From JANWVO01 sp964458495 (GTDB lineage Bacteria > Acidobacteriota > Terriglobia > Bryobacterales > Bryobacteraceae): DNA of 64,000 nt. Shown here in pieces: positions 31,627-40,466 of the stretch. The stretch lies in contig CAYWJB010000001.1 in NCBI GenBank assembly GCA_964458495.1, positions 124,001 to 188,000 of the forward strand, read 5' to 3'. A model generated the notes under the pieces. It was not told the DNA's origin, made no database searches, and saw only the letters and a list, made by a program, of their open reading frames with translations. Positions within the stretch are counted from its first letter, which is position 1. Each line of letters starts with the position of its first letter. The translations under genes were made by a program, and so were the position numbers.

Positions 31627-33123
31627 ATGGCGTTCGTCCTGTTCCTGTCCGTCTTCCTGATCGCCGCCTGCGGCCTCGTCTACGAGCTCATCGCCGGCGC
31701 CGCCGCCAGCTATCTGCTCGGCGACAGCATCCTTCAGTTCTCCACCGTCATCGGCGCTTACCTGTTCGCCATGGGCGTGGGCTCATGGTTGTCGCGGTAC
31801 CTGACGCGGTCGCTGGTGGCCCGGTTCATTTCCATCGAGCTGATGGTCGGGCTGCTCGGCGGGTTCTCCTCGACGCTGCTGTTCTTCGCCTTCGCCTGGT
31901 CGCAGGGCTTCCGTTTCCTGCTGTACGCAGTTGTGCTCGCCATCGGCGTTCTGGTGGGGCTGGAGATCCCGCTGCTCATGCGCATCCTGCGCGAGCGCTA
32001 CCAGCTGCGCGAACTGGTGGCCAACGTGCTCACCTTCGACTACCTCGGCGCGCTCGGCGCGTCGCTCCTGTTCCCCTTGTTCCTCGTGCCGAGGCTGGGG
32101 CTGGTCCGCGGCGCCATGCTCTTCGGCCTGATCAACGCCCTGGTGGCGCTGTGGTCTACCTGGATCTTCCGGCATCACCTGCCGCAGCCGCTCGTACAGC
32201 GCGCAGCCGCCGCTGCGGTGGTCGTCCTGCTCGGCGCGGGGCTTGCCCTTGGCGACCGCATCACCGACACAGCCGACGCCGCCCTGTACGCCGATGAAGT
32301 AATCCTCGCGCGCTCTACCCCCTACCAGCGGATCGCCGTCACCCGCTGGAAGGACGACATCCGCCTCTACCTCAGCGGACACCTCCAGTTCTCCTCGCGC
32401 GACGAGTACAGGTACCACGAGGCCCTCGTCCATCCCGGTCTCGCCTCCATCGCTGCTCCCCGCCGCGCCCTCGTTCTTGGCGGCGGCGATGGGCTCGCCG
32501 TGCGCGAGATTCTTCGCTACCCTTCCATCGAGTCCATCACGCTGGTCGATCTCGATCCCGAGATGACGCGCCTGTTCTCCACGCATCCGCTGTTGGCTGG
32601 ACTGAACGGCAACGCGCTGAAGGATCCGCGCGTGCGCATCGTCAACGCCGACGCGTTCCCGTGGCTTGAATCTTCGCGCGAGTCCTTCGACTTCATCGCC
32701 GCCGACTTCCCCGATCCCAACAACTACTCGCTCGGCAAGCTCTACACCACCGCCTTCTACCGCCTGCTGAAGCGATCCTTGGCCGCCGGGGGCGCCGCCG
32801 TCGTGCAGTCCACCTCGCCCATGTTCGCCCGCCAGTCCTTCTGGTGCATCCACGAAACGCTCAAGGCAGCCGGCTTCCGCACCTATCCGTATCACGCCTA
32901 TGTGCCTTCCTTCGGGGAGTGGGGCTACGTACTCGCCACCCACAGCGAGTGGCGCCCGCCGGAGCGCCTCCCCTCGGGCTTGCGTTTTCTGACTCCCTCC
33001 AACATCCGCGCCCTGTTCGAGTTCCCGCCTGATCTCGCCCCTGTGCCCGCCGAGCCCAACCGCCTCTTCGACCAGGTTCTCGTCCGCACCTACGACCGCG
33101 AATGGCGCGAAATCCTGCGATGA
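31627..33123 (+). CDS. Membrane-embedded spermidine-synthase-like aminopropyltransferase
   Basis: 498 residues. Seven or so membrane helices in the first 215 residues (LFLSVFLIAACGLVYELIAG, LLLFPLFLVPRLGL), then a spermidine/spermine synthase domain: YQRIAVTRWKDDIRLYLSGHLQFSSRDEYRYHEALVHP, LVLGGGDGLAVREILRYP, VDLDPEMTRLF, ADFPDPNNYSLGKLYTTAFY. The catalytic Asp in ADFPDP and Glu in the YHEALVHP region are present. With SpeD in the same operon it likely makes or attaches a polyamine near the membrane. Confidence 0.92.
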   Translation: MAFVLFLSVFLIAACGLVYELIAGAAASYLLGDSILQFSTVIGAYLFAMGVGSWLSRYLTRSLVARFISIELMVGLLGGFSSTLLFFAFAWSQGFRFLLYAVVLAIGVLVGLEIPLLMRILRERYQLRELVANVLTFDYLGALGASLLFPLFLVPRLGLVRGAMLFGLINALVALWSTWIFRHHLPQPLVQRAAAAAVVVLLGAGLALGDRITDTADAALYADEVILARSTPYQRIAVTRWKDDIRLYLSGHLQFSSRDEYRYHEALVHPGLASIAAPRRALVLGGGDGLAVREILRYPSIESITLVDLDPEMTRLFSTHPLLAGLNGNALKDPRVRIVNADAFPWLESSRESFDFIAADFPDPNNYSLGKLYTTAFYRLLKRSLAAGGAAVVQSTSPMFARQSFWCIHETLKAAGFRTYPYHAYVPSFGEWGYVLATHSEWRPPERLPSGLRFLTPSNIRALFEFPPDLAPVPAEPNRLFDQVLVRTYDREWREILR

Positions 33124-34649
33124 TCCGCCGCCGAGACCTCGCCGCCGCTGTAGTGGGGCTTCTCCCGAAGTCCGAGCCGCGCATCGAGGGCGGCTTCGTC
33201 TTCGAGTCTGAAACCGAAGGACCTGATCTCGGCCACCGCCTTCGCGACCACGCCCGCTTCGCCGTTCCGCGCCGCACAGAGCGGATCGAAACGCTCATCA
33301 TCGGCGCCGGCGCCGCAGGGCTCTGCGCCGCATGGCGCCTGCAAAGGCGCGGATACCGCGACTTCCTGCTCCTCGAAATGGAGCGCCAGCCGGGAGGCAA
33401 CGCGCGCTGGAGCCGCAACGGCGTCTCCGCCTTTCCATGGGCCGCACACTATCTGCCGGTGCCGGACCCGCGCCAAGCCCTGACCCGCGAGCTCTGCCGC
33501 GAGTTCGGGCTGCTGGATGGGGAAACCTGGAACGAGCGCCACCTCTGCCACGAGCCCCGTGAGCGGCTCTTCCTTCACGGCCGCTGGCAGGAGGGGATCG
33601 AGCCCGCCGTTGGCCTCACGCCTGAAGATGCCCGGCAGTACAGCCGGTTTCATGAGATCATCGGCGAGCTCCGCCAAACCGGCGCCTTCCGCATCCCTAT
33701 GGAAGAGGGGCTGGCGCGATCGTCGCCGGCCGTTCGCGCACTGGATCAGCCGAGCTTCAGCCATTGGCTCGATCAGCGCGGCTTCACATCCCCCTACCTG
33801 CGCTGGTATCTCGACTACTCGACGCGCGACGATTACGGCACGGCCCTCGACGGCATTTCCGCGTGGGCGGGACTGCACTACTTCGCCGCGCGCGAGCCGC
33901 ACGAGCTCGGCCCGTTGACGTGGCCCGAGGGAAACGGCTGGCTGGTGCAGCGGCTCATGGAGCGCGCCGGCCCGCGCATCCGAACGGGCGCCATGGTGCG
34001 ATCCGTCACGCGCGCGGGCCCGCGCTGGCAGGTGATCGCCGGCGACACCCGGTACGAAGCCGCTTTCGTCATCTTCGCCGCGCCGGCTTGGCTCGCCTCC
34101 TGGATTCTCGACCCGCCCCCGCCGCGCTGGCCCTTCGCCTATGCGCCATGGGTGGTAGCCAACCTCACGCTGCACCGCTGGCCGGAAAACCGGGGCATGG
34201 ACTACGCCTGGGACAACGTCGTCTACGGCTCACCCTCGCTCGGATACGTCATCGCCACGCACCAGAGCGTCAGAACATTTCAGCCGGAAACCGTCTGGAC
34301 CTGGTACATGGCCCTGGCCTCCGGGCGCGCCGCCGACCAGCGGCGCCTGCTGCTCGGCGGCGACTACGCGTACTGGAAGGAGATCGTGCTCTCGGACCTC
34401 GAGAGCGCCCATCCCGACATCCGCCGCTGCGTCCGGCGCCTGGATATCTTCCGCATCGGCCACGCCATGCCCCGCCCCGCGCCGGGCACGATCTTCCATC
34501 CCGAGCGCGCCCGGCGCGCGCGCCATGCGGGCTCGCTCGTCTTCGCCAACAGCGACCTGAGCGGCCTGTCTCTGTTCGAGGAAGCGCTCTACCGCGGCGT
34601 CTCGGCAGCGGACCACATTCTGCGGCTGGCCTCCCGCTCCGGCGCATGA
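33120..34649 (+). CDS. FAD-dependent amine-oxidase-like protein
   Basis: 509 residues, coupled by ATGA. Start MIRRRDLAAAVVGLL resembles a short Tat-type leader. The dinucleotide fold is TLIIGAGAAGLCAAWRLQRRG with Glu in FLLLEMERQPGG; the C-terminal FAD segment is GSLVFANSDLSGLSLFEEALYRG. The fold is that of flavin amine oxidases and phytoene-desaturase relatives. In this cassette, with SpeD and an aminopropyltransferase, a polyamine oxidase role is reasonable but unproven. Confidence 0.8.
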   Translation: MIRRRDLAAAVVGLLPKSEPRIEGGFVFESETEGPDLGHRLRDHARFAVPRRTERIETLIIGAGAAGLCAAWRLQRRGYRDFLLLEMERQPGGNARWSRNGVSAFPWAAHYLPVPDPRQALTRELCREFGLLDGETWNERHLCHEPRERLFLHGRWQEGIEPAVGLTPEDARQYSRFHEIIGELRQTGAFRIPMEEGLARSSPAVRALDQPSFSHWLDQRGFTSPYLRWYLDYSTRDDYGTALDGISAWAGLHYFAAREPHELGPLTWPEGNGWLVQRLMERAGPRIRTGAMVRSVTRAGPRWQVIAGDTRYEAAFVIFAAPAWLASWILDPPPPRWPFAYAPWVVANLTLHRWPENRGMDYAWDNVVYGSPSLGYVIATHQSVRTFQPETVWTWYMALASGRAADQRRLLLGGDYAYWKEIVLSDLESAHPDIRRCVRRLDIFRIGHAMPRPAPGTIFHPERARRARHAGSLVFANSDLSGLSLFEEALYRGVSAADHILRLASRSGA

Positions 34650-34657
34650 CGAAGCCG

Positions 34658-35077
34658 TCAGCGCGGATACGGGTGCCCGCGCAACATCGTCAACGCCCGG
34701 TAGATCTGCTCTGCCAGCACCGCCCGCGCCAGTTCGTGCGGCATCGTCAGCCGCGATAGCGAAAGCAAAAGGTCCGCCCTCTTCTTCCACTCTTCCGGGT
34801 GTCCGTCATGCCCGCCGACCACGAACACGAGGTCGCGCGCGTCCCTCTCCGCCGCTCCCACCAGAGCCGCCACTTCGCGCGAATCCATCTCGCGGCCCGC
34901 CGGATCCAGCAACACCTTGCGAGCCGCGGCGTGCCGGACAAACGGGTCGTAGCGGCGCGGATCGATCTCGCTCATCTCGCACTGCATGTACCGCGAGCTG
35001 CGCTTCATGTACTCCCGCGCCAGAGCATTCGCGTGAGCGTCCCGCGCCTTGCCCACGTACAGCAGCCACAGCTTCAC
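34658..35077 (-). CDS. rlmH: 23S rRNA (pseudouridine1915-N3)-methyltransferase RlmH
   Basis: 139 residues from a GTG. The SPOUT trefoil knot is visible as DLVFVVGGHDGHPEEW and LLSLSRLTMPHELARAVLAEQIYRAL, the SAM-binding Leu/Gly region of RlmH. The usual C-terminal Tyr-His pair (PYHR or AYHK) is PYPR here. Length is slightly short of E. coli RlmH (155). Surrounded by plus-strand genes, so it has its own transcript. Start codon choice rests on similarity (MKLWLLYVGK); its ribosome site is weak. Confidence 0.88.
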   Translation of the reverse strand: MKLWLLYVGKARDAHANALAREYMKRSSRYMQCEMSEIDPRRYDPFVRHAAARKVLLDPAGREMDSREVAALVGAAERDARDLVFVVGGHDGHPEEWKKRADLLLSLSRLTMPHELARAVLAEQIYRALTMLRGHPYPR

Positions 35078-35157
35078 GCCCACAGTATCGCCCGCCGCCG
35101 CCCTTGAGTCCATCGCCGCAATCCTGTTACGGTGAGAGGTGGCCGCAAGGGCCTGAC

Positions 35158-36015
35158 ATGGACTGGTTCAAGGCGAAGAAAATCGAGAAGGCCTCCGGGG
35201 AGGGGCGGCATGTCCGCACCGAAGGCCTGTGGGTCAAGTGCGACTCCTGCCGCCAGATCGTCTGGCGCAAGGAGATCGAGGACAACCTGCATTGCTGTCC
35301 CAAGTGCGGCTACCACTTCCGCATCGACGCCCGCACGCGCCTCCAGTACCTGCTCGACGCGGAGCCGCCGTGGGAAGAGCACGACGCGAATTTGGTCTCC
35401 ACCGATCCGCTCGAGTTCGTCGACTCCAGGCCTTACAAGGAGCGCCTCGCCTCCATGCAGCGCGAATTGGGCTTGCGCGACGCCATCGTCTCCGTCACGG
35501 GCAGGCTCGGGGGACGCACCGTGCACGCCTGCTCGCTCGAACTGAAGTTCATCGGCGGCTCCATGGGCGCCGTGGTGGGCGAGGTGATCACCCGCGCCAT
35601 CGAGCGCGCCATCCGGACGCGCGATCCGCTCATCATCGTCTCCGCCTCGGGCGGCGCGCGCATGCAGGAAGGCGCCGTGAGCCTCATGCAGCTCGGCAAG
35701 ATCAGCGCCATGCTGATGCGGCTCGACGAAGCTCGCGTTCCCTTTATCAGCGTGCTCACTGATCCGACCACCGGCGGGGTCACCGCCAGCTTCGCCATGC
35801 TCGGCGACCTGAACATCGCCGAGCCGGGCGCACTGATCGGCTTCGCCGGTCCGCGCGTCATCGAGCAGACCATCCGCCAGAAGCTGCCGGAAGGCTTCCA
35901 GCGGGCGGAATTCGTCCTCCAGCACGGCTTCCTCGACGCCGTGGTCAAGCGCGCCGAGATGCGCGCCTTCATCGCCCGCGCGCTCGACTTCTTCTGCGGT
36001 ACGCTCCAGAAATGA
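35158..36015 (+). CDS. accD: Acetyl-CoA carboxylase carboxyltransferase beta subunit
   Basis: 285 residues. N-terminal zinc ribbon CDSCRQIVW-CCPKCGYHF, then the carboxyltransferase domain with RDAIVSVTGRLGG, KFIGGSMGAVVGEVITRAIE, SASGGARMQEGAVSLMQLGKIS, TDPTTGGVTASFAMLGD and GFAGPRVIEQTI. Committed step of fatty-acid synthesis with AccA. Full length. accA is not in the window. Overlaps the next gene by ATGA, an unusual pairing with an aminoacylase. Confidence 0.95.
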   Translation: MDWFKAKKIEKASGEGRHVRTEGLWVKCDSCRQIVWRKEIEDNLHCCPKCGYHFRIDARTRLQYLLDAEPPWEEHDANLVSTDPLEFVDSRPYKERLASMQRELGLRDAIVSVTGRLGGRTVHACSLELKFIGGSMGAVVGEVITRAIERAIRTRDPLIIVSASGGARMQEGAVSLMQLGKISAMLMRLDEARVPFISVLTDPTTGGVTASFAMLGDLNIAEPGALIGFAGPRVIEQTIRQKLPEGFQRAEFVLQHGFLDAVVKRAEMRAFIARALDFFCGTLQK

Positions 36016-37583
36016 GGCTCGCGCTCCTCTTTGCGCTCGCCGCGTTTCCCGCCCTCGCCCAGTACGACATCCTGATCCGCAACGCCCGCGTCATCGACGG
36101 CACGGGCAACCCGTGGTTTCACTCGAGCGTGGCCATCCAGAACGGCCGCATCGCCGCCATCGGACGGCTGGAGGGCGCTTCCGCCAGGCGCGTCATCGAC
36201 GCTGCAGGCCGCGTCCTCGCCCCCGGCTTTATCGACGTCCACACCCACGTCGAAGGCGCCATCGAAAAGGTCCCGCGCGCGGACAACTACCTGCTCGACG
36301 GCGTCACCACCATCGTCACCGGCAACTGCGGGGGCTCCACCGCTGATGTAGCGCGCTGGTTCGCGCGCCTCGAAGAGCTCGGCACCGGCGTCAACGTCGC
36401 CACCCTCATCGGCCACAACACTGTGCGCCGGCAGGTGATGGGTACGGAGAACCGCCACGCCACGCCGGAAGAGCTCGCCCGAATGAAGGAGCTCGTTCAC
36501 ACCGCCATGGCGCAGGGCGCGGCAGGCTTTTCCACCGGCCTCATCTACATCCCCGGCGCGTACGCGCCCACGGAGGAGGTGGTGGAGCTGGCCAAGTCCG
36601 CGGCGGCCTACGAAGGCGTGTACGCGTCCCATATGCGCGACGAGGGCGCGCAGATTCTGGAAGCCATCCACGAAGCCGCGCGCGTCGGCGAGCAAGCCGG
36701 CATGCCCGTCCAGATCTCGCACTTCAAGATCGACACGCCCCGCATCTGGGGCTTCAGCGAGAAGTCCATCGCCCTGGTGGAGGACTACCGCCGCCGCGGC
36801 GTCGACGTCGTCGTCGATCAGTATCCTTACGATCACTCCTCCACCAATCTCGGCATTACGCTGCCCGCGTGGGCGCTCGCCGGCGGCACGGACGCCCTGC
36901 GCGAGCGTTTGTCGAATCCCGAAACCCGCTCCCGCATCGCCGCCGAAATGCGCCAGCGGCTCGAGAGCCTCGGCCACCCCGACTACTCCTACGCCATCGT
37001 CGCCTGGTTCGAGAAAGATCACTCCTGGGAAGGGAAAAACCTGGTAGATGTCACCCGCCTGCGCGGTCTCGAGCCTTCGCTCGATAACCAGATCGAGACC
37101 ATCTTCCACATCCTGCTGAACGGCGGCGCGCAGATGATCTACCACTCGATGAGCGACATCGACATCGAGCGCATCCTCCGCTACCCGAACACGGCCATCG
37201 CCAGCGACGGCGGCGTGCGCGTCTTCGGCGAAGGCATGCCTCATCCGCGCTCCTATGGAACCAACGCGCGCGTTCTGGCCGAGTATGTCCGCAAGCGGGG
37301 CGTGCTCACGCTGGAGGATGCCATCCGCCGCATGACGTCGCTCCCCGCGCGCACTTTCGGCTTCCGCGACCGGGGTCTCGTGCGGGAGGGCTTCGCCGCG
37401 GATCTCGTCGTTTTCGATCCGGCGCGCGTCGAGGACAAGGCCACCTACACGCAGCCGCATCAATACAGCGAGGGCTTCGATTTCGTGCTCGTCAACGGCG
37501 TCGTCATGGTCGACGGCGGAGCGCTCACTGAGGCGCGCGGAGGGCGCATTCTCCGCCACCGCCCCGGACATGTCCAGCCATGA
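36012..37583 (+). CDS. Secreted D-aminoacylase (N-acyl-D-amino-acid deacylase)
   Basis: 523 residues with a signal peptide (MRLALLFALAAFPALAQ). Amidohydrolase fold: DILIRNARVIDGTGNP, FIDVHTHVEGAIEK with the His-x-His metal pair, SHMRDEGAQILEA, ISHFKIDTP, and IASDGGVRVFGEG with the metal Asp; the C-terminus FVLVNGVVMVDGGALTEARGGRILR closes the small beta domain. D-aminoacylases release D-amino acids from N-acyl forms, for example in peptidoglycan-derived material. Coupled to accD and to the ABC-F gene by 4-base overlaps. Confidence 0.88.
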   Translation: MRLALLFALAAFPALAQYDILIRNARVIDGTGNPWFHSSVAIQNGRIAAIGRLEGASARRVIDAAGRVLAPGFIDVHTHVEGAIEKVPRADNYLLDGVTTIVTGNCGGSTADVARWFARLEELGTGVNVATLIGHNTVRRQVMGTENRHATPEELARMKELVHTAMAQGAAGFSTGLIYIPGAYAPTEEVVELAKSAAAYEGVYASHMRDEGAQILEAIHEAARVGEQAGMPVQISHFKIDTPRIWGFSEKSIALVEDYRRRGVDVVVDQYPYDHSSTNLGITLPAWALAGGTDALRERLSNPETRSRIAAEMRQRLESLGHPDYSYAIVAWFEKDHSWEGKNLVDVTRLRGLEPSLDNQIETIFHILLNGGAQMIYHSMSDIDIERILRYPNTAIASDGGVRVFGEGMPHPRSYGTNARVLAEYVRKRGVLTLEDAIRRMTSLPARTFGFRDRGLVREGFAADLVVFDPARVEDKATYTQPHQYSEGFDFVLVNGVVMVDGGALTEARGGRILRHRPGHVQP

Positions 37584-39526
37584 TCAGCCTCGTCCGCGCC
37601 GGCAAGCGCTTCGGTCCGAAAGTCCTGTTCGAGGATGTCCAATGGCTCATCACGCCGCAGGACCGCGTGGGGCTCGTCGGCGCCAACGGCTCCGGCAAGA
37701 CCACCCTGATGCGGATCCTCGCCGGACTGGACACCTTGGACTCCGGCGAATTTATCGTCCAGAAAGGGATCACCGCCGGCTACCTCCCGCAGGACGGACT
37801 CCAGCTTTCCGGGCGCACCGTCTTCGAGGAGTGCCTCTCCGTCTTCGACCGTCTCCGCGAGATGGAGCGGGAGATGGAACGCACGCTCGAGCGGCTCTCC
37901 GCGCTTCCGCCGGACGACCCCGAATATCAGGCAGCCTCCAGCCGCTACTCCTGGCTCGAGGCGCACTTCCGCAACATGGATGGCTACGCGCTCGAGGCGA
38001 AGGTGGGCATGGTTCTCACCGGCCTCGGCTTCCCGAAAGAGGACTGGACTCGCCGCACCGAGCACTTCTCTGGCGGCTGGCAGATGCGCATCGCGCTGGC
38101 AAAGCTCTTGCTCGAGCAACCCAACCTGCTCCTGCTTGACGAGCCCACCAACCACCTCGATCTCGAGGCGCGCAACTGGCTCGAAGACTACCTGGGCACC
38201 TACCCCTATGCCTTCGTCCTCATCTCGCACGACCGGTATTTCCTGGACGTTACGGTGCGCCGGATCGCCGAACTCTGGAACAGGTCGCTGCACTTCTACA
38301 CGGGCGGCTATGAAGCCTACCTGAAGCAGAAGGAAGAGCGGCGCCAGCAGTTGCTGGCTGCCTGGCGGAACCAGCAGGAGCGCATCCAGCATCTGGAGGC
38401 GTTCATCAACCGGTTCCGCTACAAGGCGACCAAGGCGAAGCAGGTGCAGTCGCGGATCAAGGAACTCGAGAAGATCGAGCGCATCGAGATCCCGCCCGAG
38501 GAACAGACCATCCACTTCTCCTTCCCACAGCCCAAGCCCTCCGGGCGCATCGTCGCCGAGTTTGTCAGCGTGACCAAGGCTTACGGGTCGCGAGTGGTGC
38601 TGCGCGATGTGAACTTCGTCATCGAGCGCGGCGAGCGCATCGCTCTGGTGGGCGTCAACGGCGCGGGCAAGTCGACGCTGATCCGCATGCTTGCTGGCGC
38701 GGAGCCGCTCACATCGGGCGACTACCGCCTCGGTCACAACGTGCAGCCGGAGTACTTCGCCCAGGATCAGTACAAGGCGCTCGATCCGGACGCCCGCCTG
38801 CTGGACGACCTGATGAGCGTCGCCAACGGCAAGACGGTCACCGGGCTGCGCACGCTGCTTGGCTGCTTTCTGTTCACCGAGGACGACGTCTTCAAGAGCG
38901 TGCGCGTGCTGAGCGGCGGCGAGCGCAACCGTTACGCGCTGGCGCGCATGCTGCTGAACCCGGCCAACTTCATGCTGCTCGACGAACCCACCAACCACCT
39001 CGACCTGCGCGCCAAGGACGTGCTGCTGGAGGCGCTGCGGGCGTATTCCGGCACGCTGGTCTTCGTCTCCCACGACCGTTATTTCATCGACCAGCTCGCC
39101 ACGCGGGTCTTTGAAATCGAGGGCGGGCGCGTGAACGTCTATCCGGGCAATTACGAAGACTACCTGTATCGCAAACAGGGAGGCGCCTCACCTGCGCATG
39201 CATCGCCGATGGCGACGCCGGTCTCCGCGCGCGAGACTCCGAACGCAGCTCCGGAAACCGCTGCCGTCGCGCCCGAACCTCCCGCGCGCCCGCGCCGGCT
39301 GAATCCGATGAAGGTCCGGCAGCTCGAACAGCATGCCGCCGAACTGGAAGAGCAGGCGGCGAAGCTCGAGGGGGAGATTGCCGCCATTGAGCAATCGCTG
39401 CTGAGTTTCGTGAACGCCGAGGAGCACCGCCGCCGTATGGAGCTTCTGGAAGCACGGCGGCGCGAGCTCGATCAGACTCTGGCCGAATGGGAGCAGGTCT
39501 CGCTCGAACTCGAGCAGACGACCTGA
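37580..39526 (+). CDS. ABC-F family ATPase (Uup/YdiF-like)
   Basis: 648 residues, no membrane domain. Two ATPase cassettes: Walker A GANGSGKTTLMRIL near residue 37 and GVNGAGKSTLIRML near 358; signatures FSGGWQMRIALAKLLL and LSGGERNRYALARMLL; Walker B LLLLDEPTNHLDL twice. An ABC-F linker with RYKATKAKQVQSRIKEL lies between. The C-terminal 80 residues form a coiled coil (QLEQHAAELEEQAAKLEGE). ABC-F proteins act at the ribosomal E site. Start overlaps the aminoacylase stop. Confidence 0.93.
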   Translation: MISLVRAGKRFGPKVLFEDVQWLITPQDRVGLVGANGSGKTTLMRILAGLDTLDSGEFIVQKGITAGYLPQDGLQLSGRTVFEECLSVFDRLREMEREMERTLERLSALPPDDPEYQAASSRYSWLEAHFRNMDGYALEAKVGMVLTGLGFPKEDWTRRTEHFSGGWQMRIALAKLLLEQPNLLLLDEPTNHLDLEARNWLEDYLGTYPYAFVLISHDRYFLDVTVRRIAELWNRSLHFYTGGYEAYLKQKEERRQQLLAAWRNQQERIQHLEAFINRFRYKATKAKQVQSRIKELEKIERIEIPPEEQTIHFSFPQPKPSGRIVAEFVSVTKAYGSRVVLRDVNFVIERGERIALVGVNGAGKSTLIRMLAGAEPLTSGDYRLGHNVQPEYFAQDQYKALDPDARLLDDLMSVANGKTVTGLRTLLGCFLFTEDDVFKSVRVLSGGERNRYALARMLLNPANFMLLDEPTNHLDLRAKDVLLEALRAYSGTLVFVSHDRYFIDQLATRVFEIEGGRVNVYPGNYEDYLYRKQGGASPAHASPMATPVSARETPNAAPETAAVAPEPPARPRRLNPMKVRQLEQHAAELEEQAAKLEGEIAAIEQSLLSFVNAEEHRRRMELLEARRRELDQTLAEWEQVSLELEQTT

Positions 39527-39587
39527 CCCGCCACCACCATCCGGCTGCCTGTTAGAATCAGGGGGATTTCAAAGTGACAGAGGGGCC

Positions 39588-40466
39588 ATGTCCGACCAGA
39601 ACCTGAGAGACCACGAAAAGAGCCTGTTTCCCGATCCCGAACCCAGCCCGCGGCGCGGTTTCATTGTCACCAGCCTCACGGCGGGCTTCGCGCTTGCTGT
39701 GCAGCCGGTCTCGGCGCAGACGATCACGACCGGCACGGAAGGGCTGGAGGCAGACGAGGTGAAGATCCCCGCCGAGGGCGGGCTGATGCCCGCCTACCGC
39801 GCCATGCCCGCCCGCGGTTCGAACTTTCCGGTGGCGCTGGTCGTGCATGAGATCTTCGGCGTGCATGAGTACATCAAGGACGTATGCCGGCGCTTTGCCA
39901 AGGCCGGCTATCTGGCGGTGGCGCCCGACCTTTACGCGCGGCAGGGCCGCGTGGACAACCTTCAGAGCTTCGAGGACATCCGGAAAGTCGTGGGACAGGT
40001 GCCGGATGCGCAGGTGCTGGCGGACCTGGACGCCGCCGCCCGCTGGGCGTCCCGGAACGGCGGCAGCGCGGAGAAGCTGGCCATCACCGGGTTCTGCTGG
40101 GGAGGGCGCATAGTATGGCTGTACGCAGCGCACCAGCCCATGGTGAAGGCCGGCGTGGCCTGGTACGGGCAGCTGGTTCCGCGGCAACCCTCCGAACTCC
40201 AGCCCAAGGCGCCCATCGACGTCGTGGCGGATCTGAAGGCGCCGGTGCTCGGCCTTTACGGCGAAGCCGACCAGGGAATTCCCGTCGAGCACGTCGAGCG
40301 CATGCGCGCCGCGCTGAAACAGGCCGGCAAACCCGGTGAAATCGTCGTCTACCCCGCAGCCCCTCACGGCTTCCACGCTGACTACCGGCCCAGCTACCGA
40401 AAGGACGCCGCCGAGGACGGCTGGAAACGGATGCTTGCATGGTTCAGACAACACGGCGCCGGCTGA
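39588..40466 (+). CDS. Dienelactone hydrolase family protein with Tat-like leader
   Basis: 292 residues. Leader region PSPRRGFIVTSLTAGFALA has a twin-arginine motif, so export is likely. The alpha/beta hydrolase carries the DLH Cys nucleophile in ITGFCWGGRIVWLYAA, Asp in YGEADQGIPVEH and His in AAPHGFHADYRP. Acts on cyclic esters or related carbonyl substrates. AGAGGGG precedes the ATG. TAGAAT at 39553 could be its -10 box. Overlaps the next gene by 28 bases. Confidence 0.88.
   Translation: MSDQNLRDHEKSLFPDPEPSPRRGFIVTSLTAGFALAVQPVSAQTITTGTEGLEADEVKIPAEGGLMPAYRAMPARGSNFPVALVVHEIFGVHEYIKDVCRRFAKAGYLAVAPDLYARQGRVDNLQSFEDIRKVVGQVPDAQVLADLDAAARWASRNGGSAEKLAITGFCWGGRIVWLYAAHQPMVKAGVAWYGQLVPRQPSELQPKAPIDVVADLKAPVLGLYGEADQGIPVEHVERMRAALKQAGKPGEIVVYPAAPHGFHADYRPSYRKDAAEDGWKRMLAWFRQHGAG

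Noticed and set aside
35433..37571. 712-residue open frame on the minus strand over accD and the aminoacylase
   Set aside because: Antisense shadow of two genes with full catalytic motifs; the length comes from high GC.
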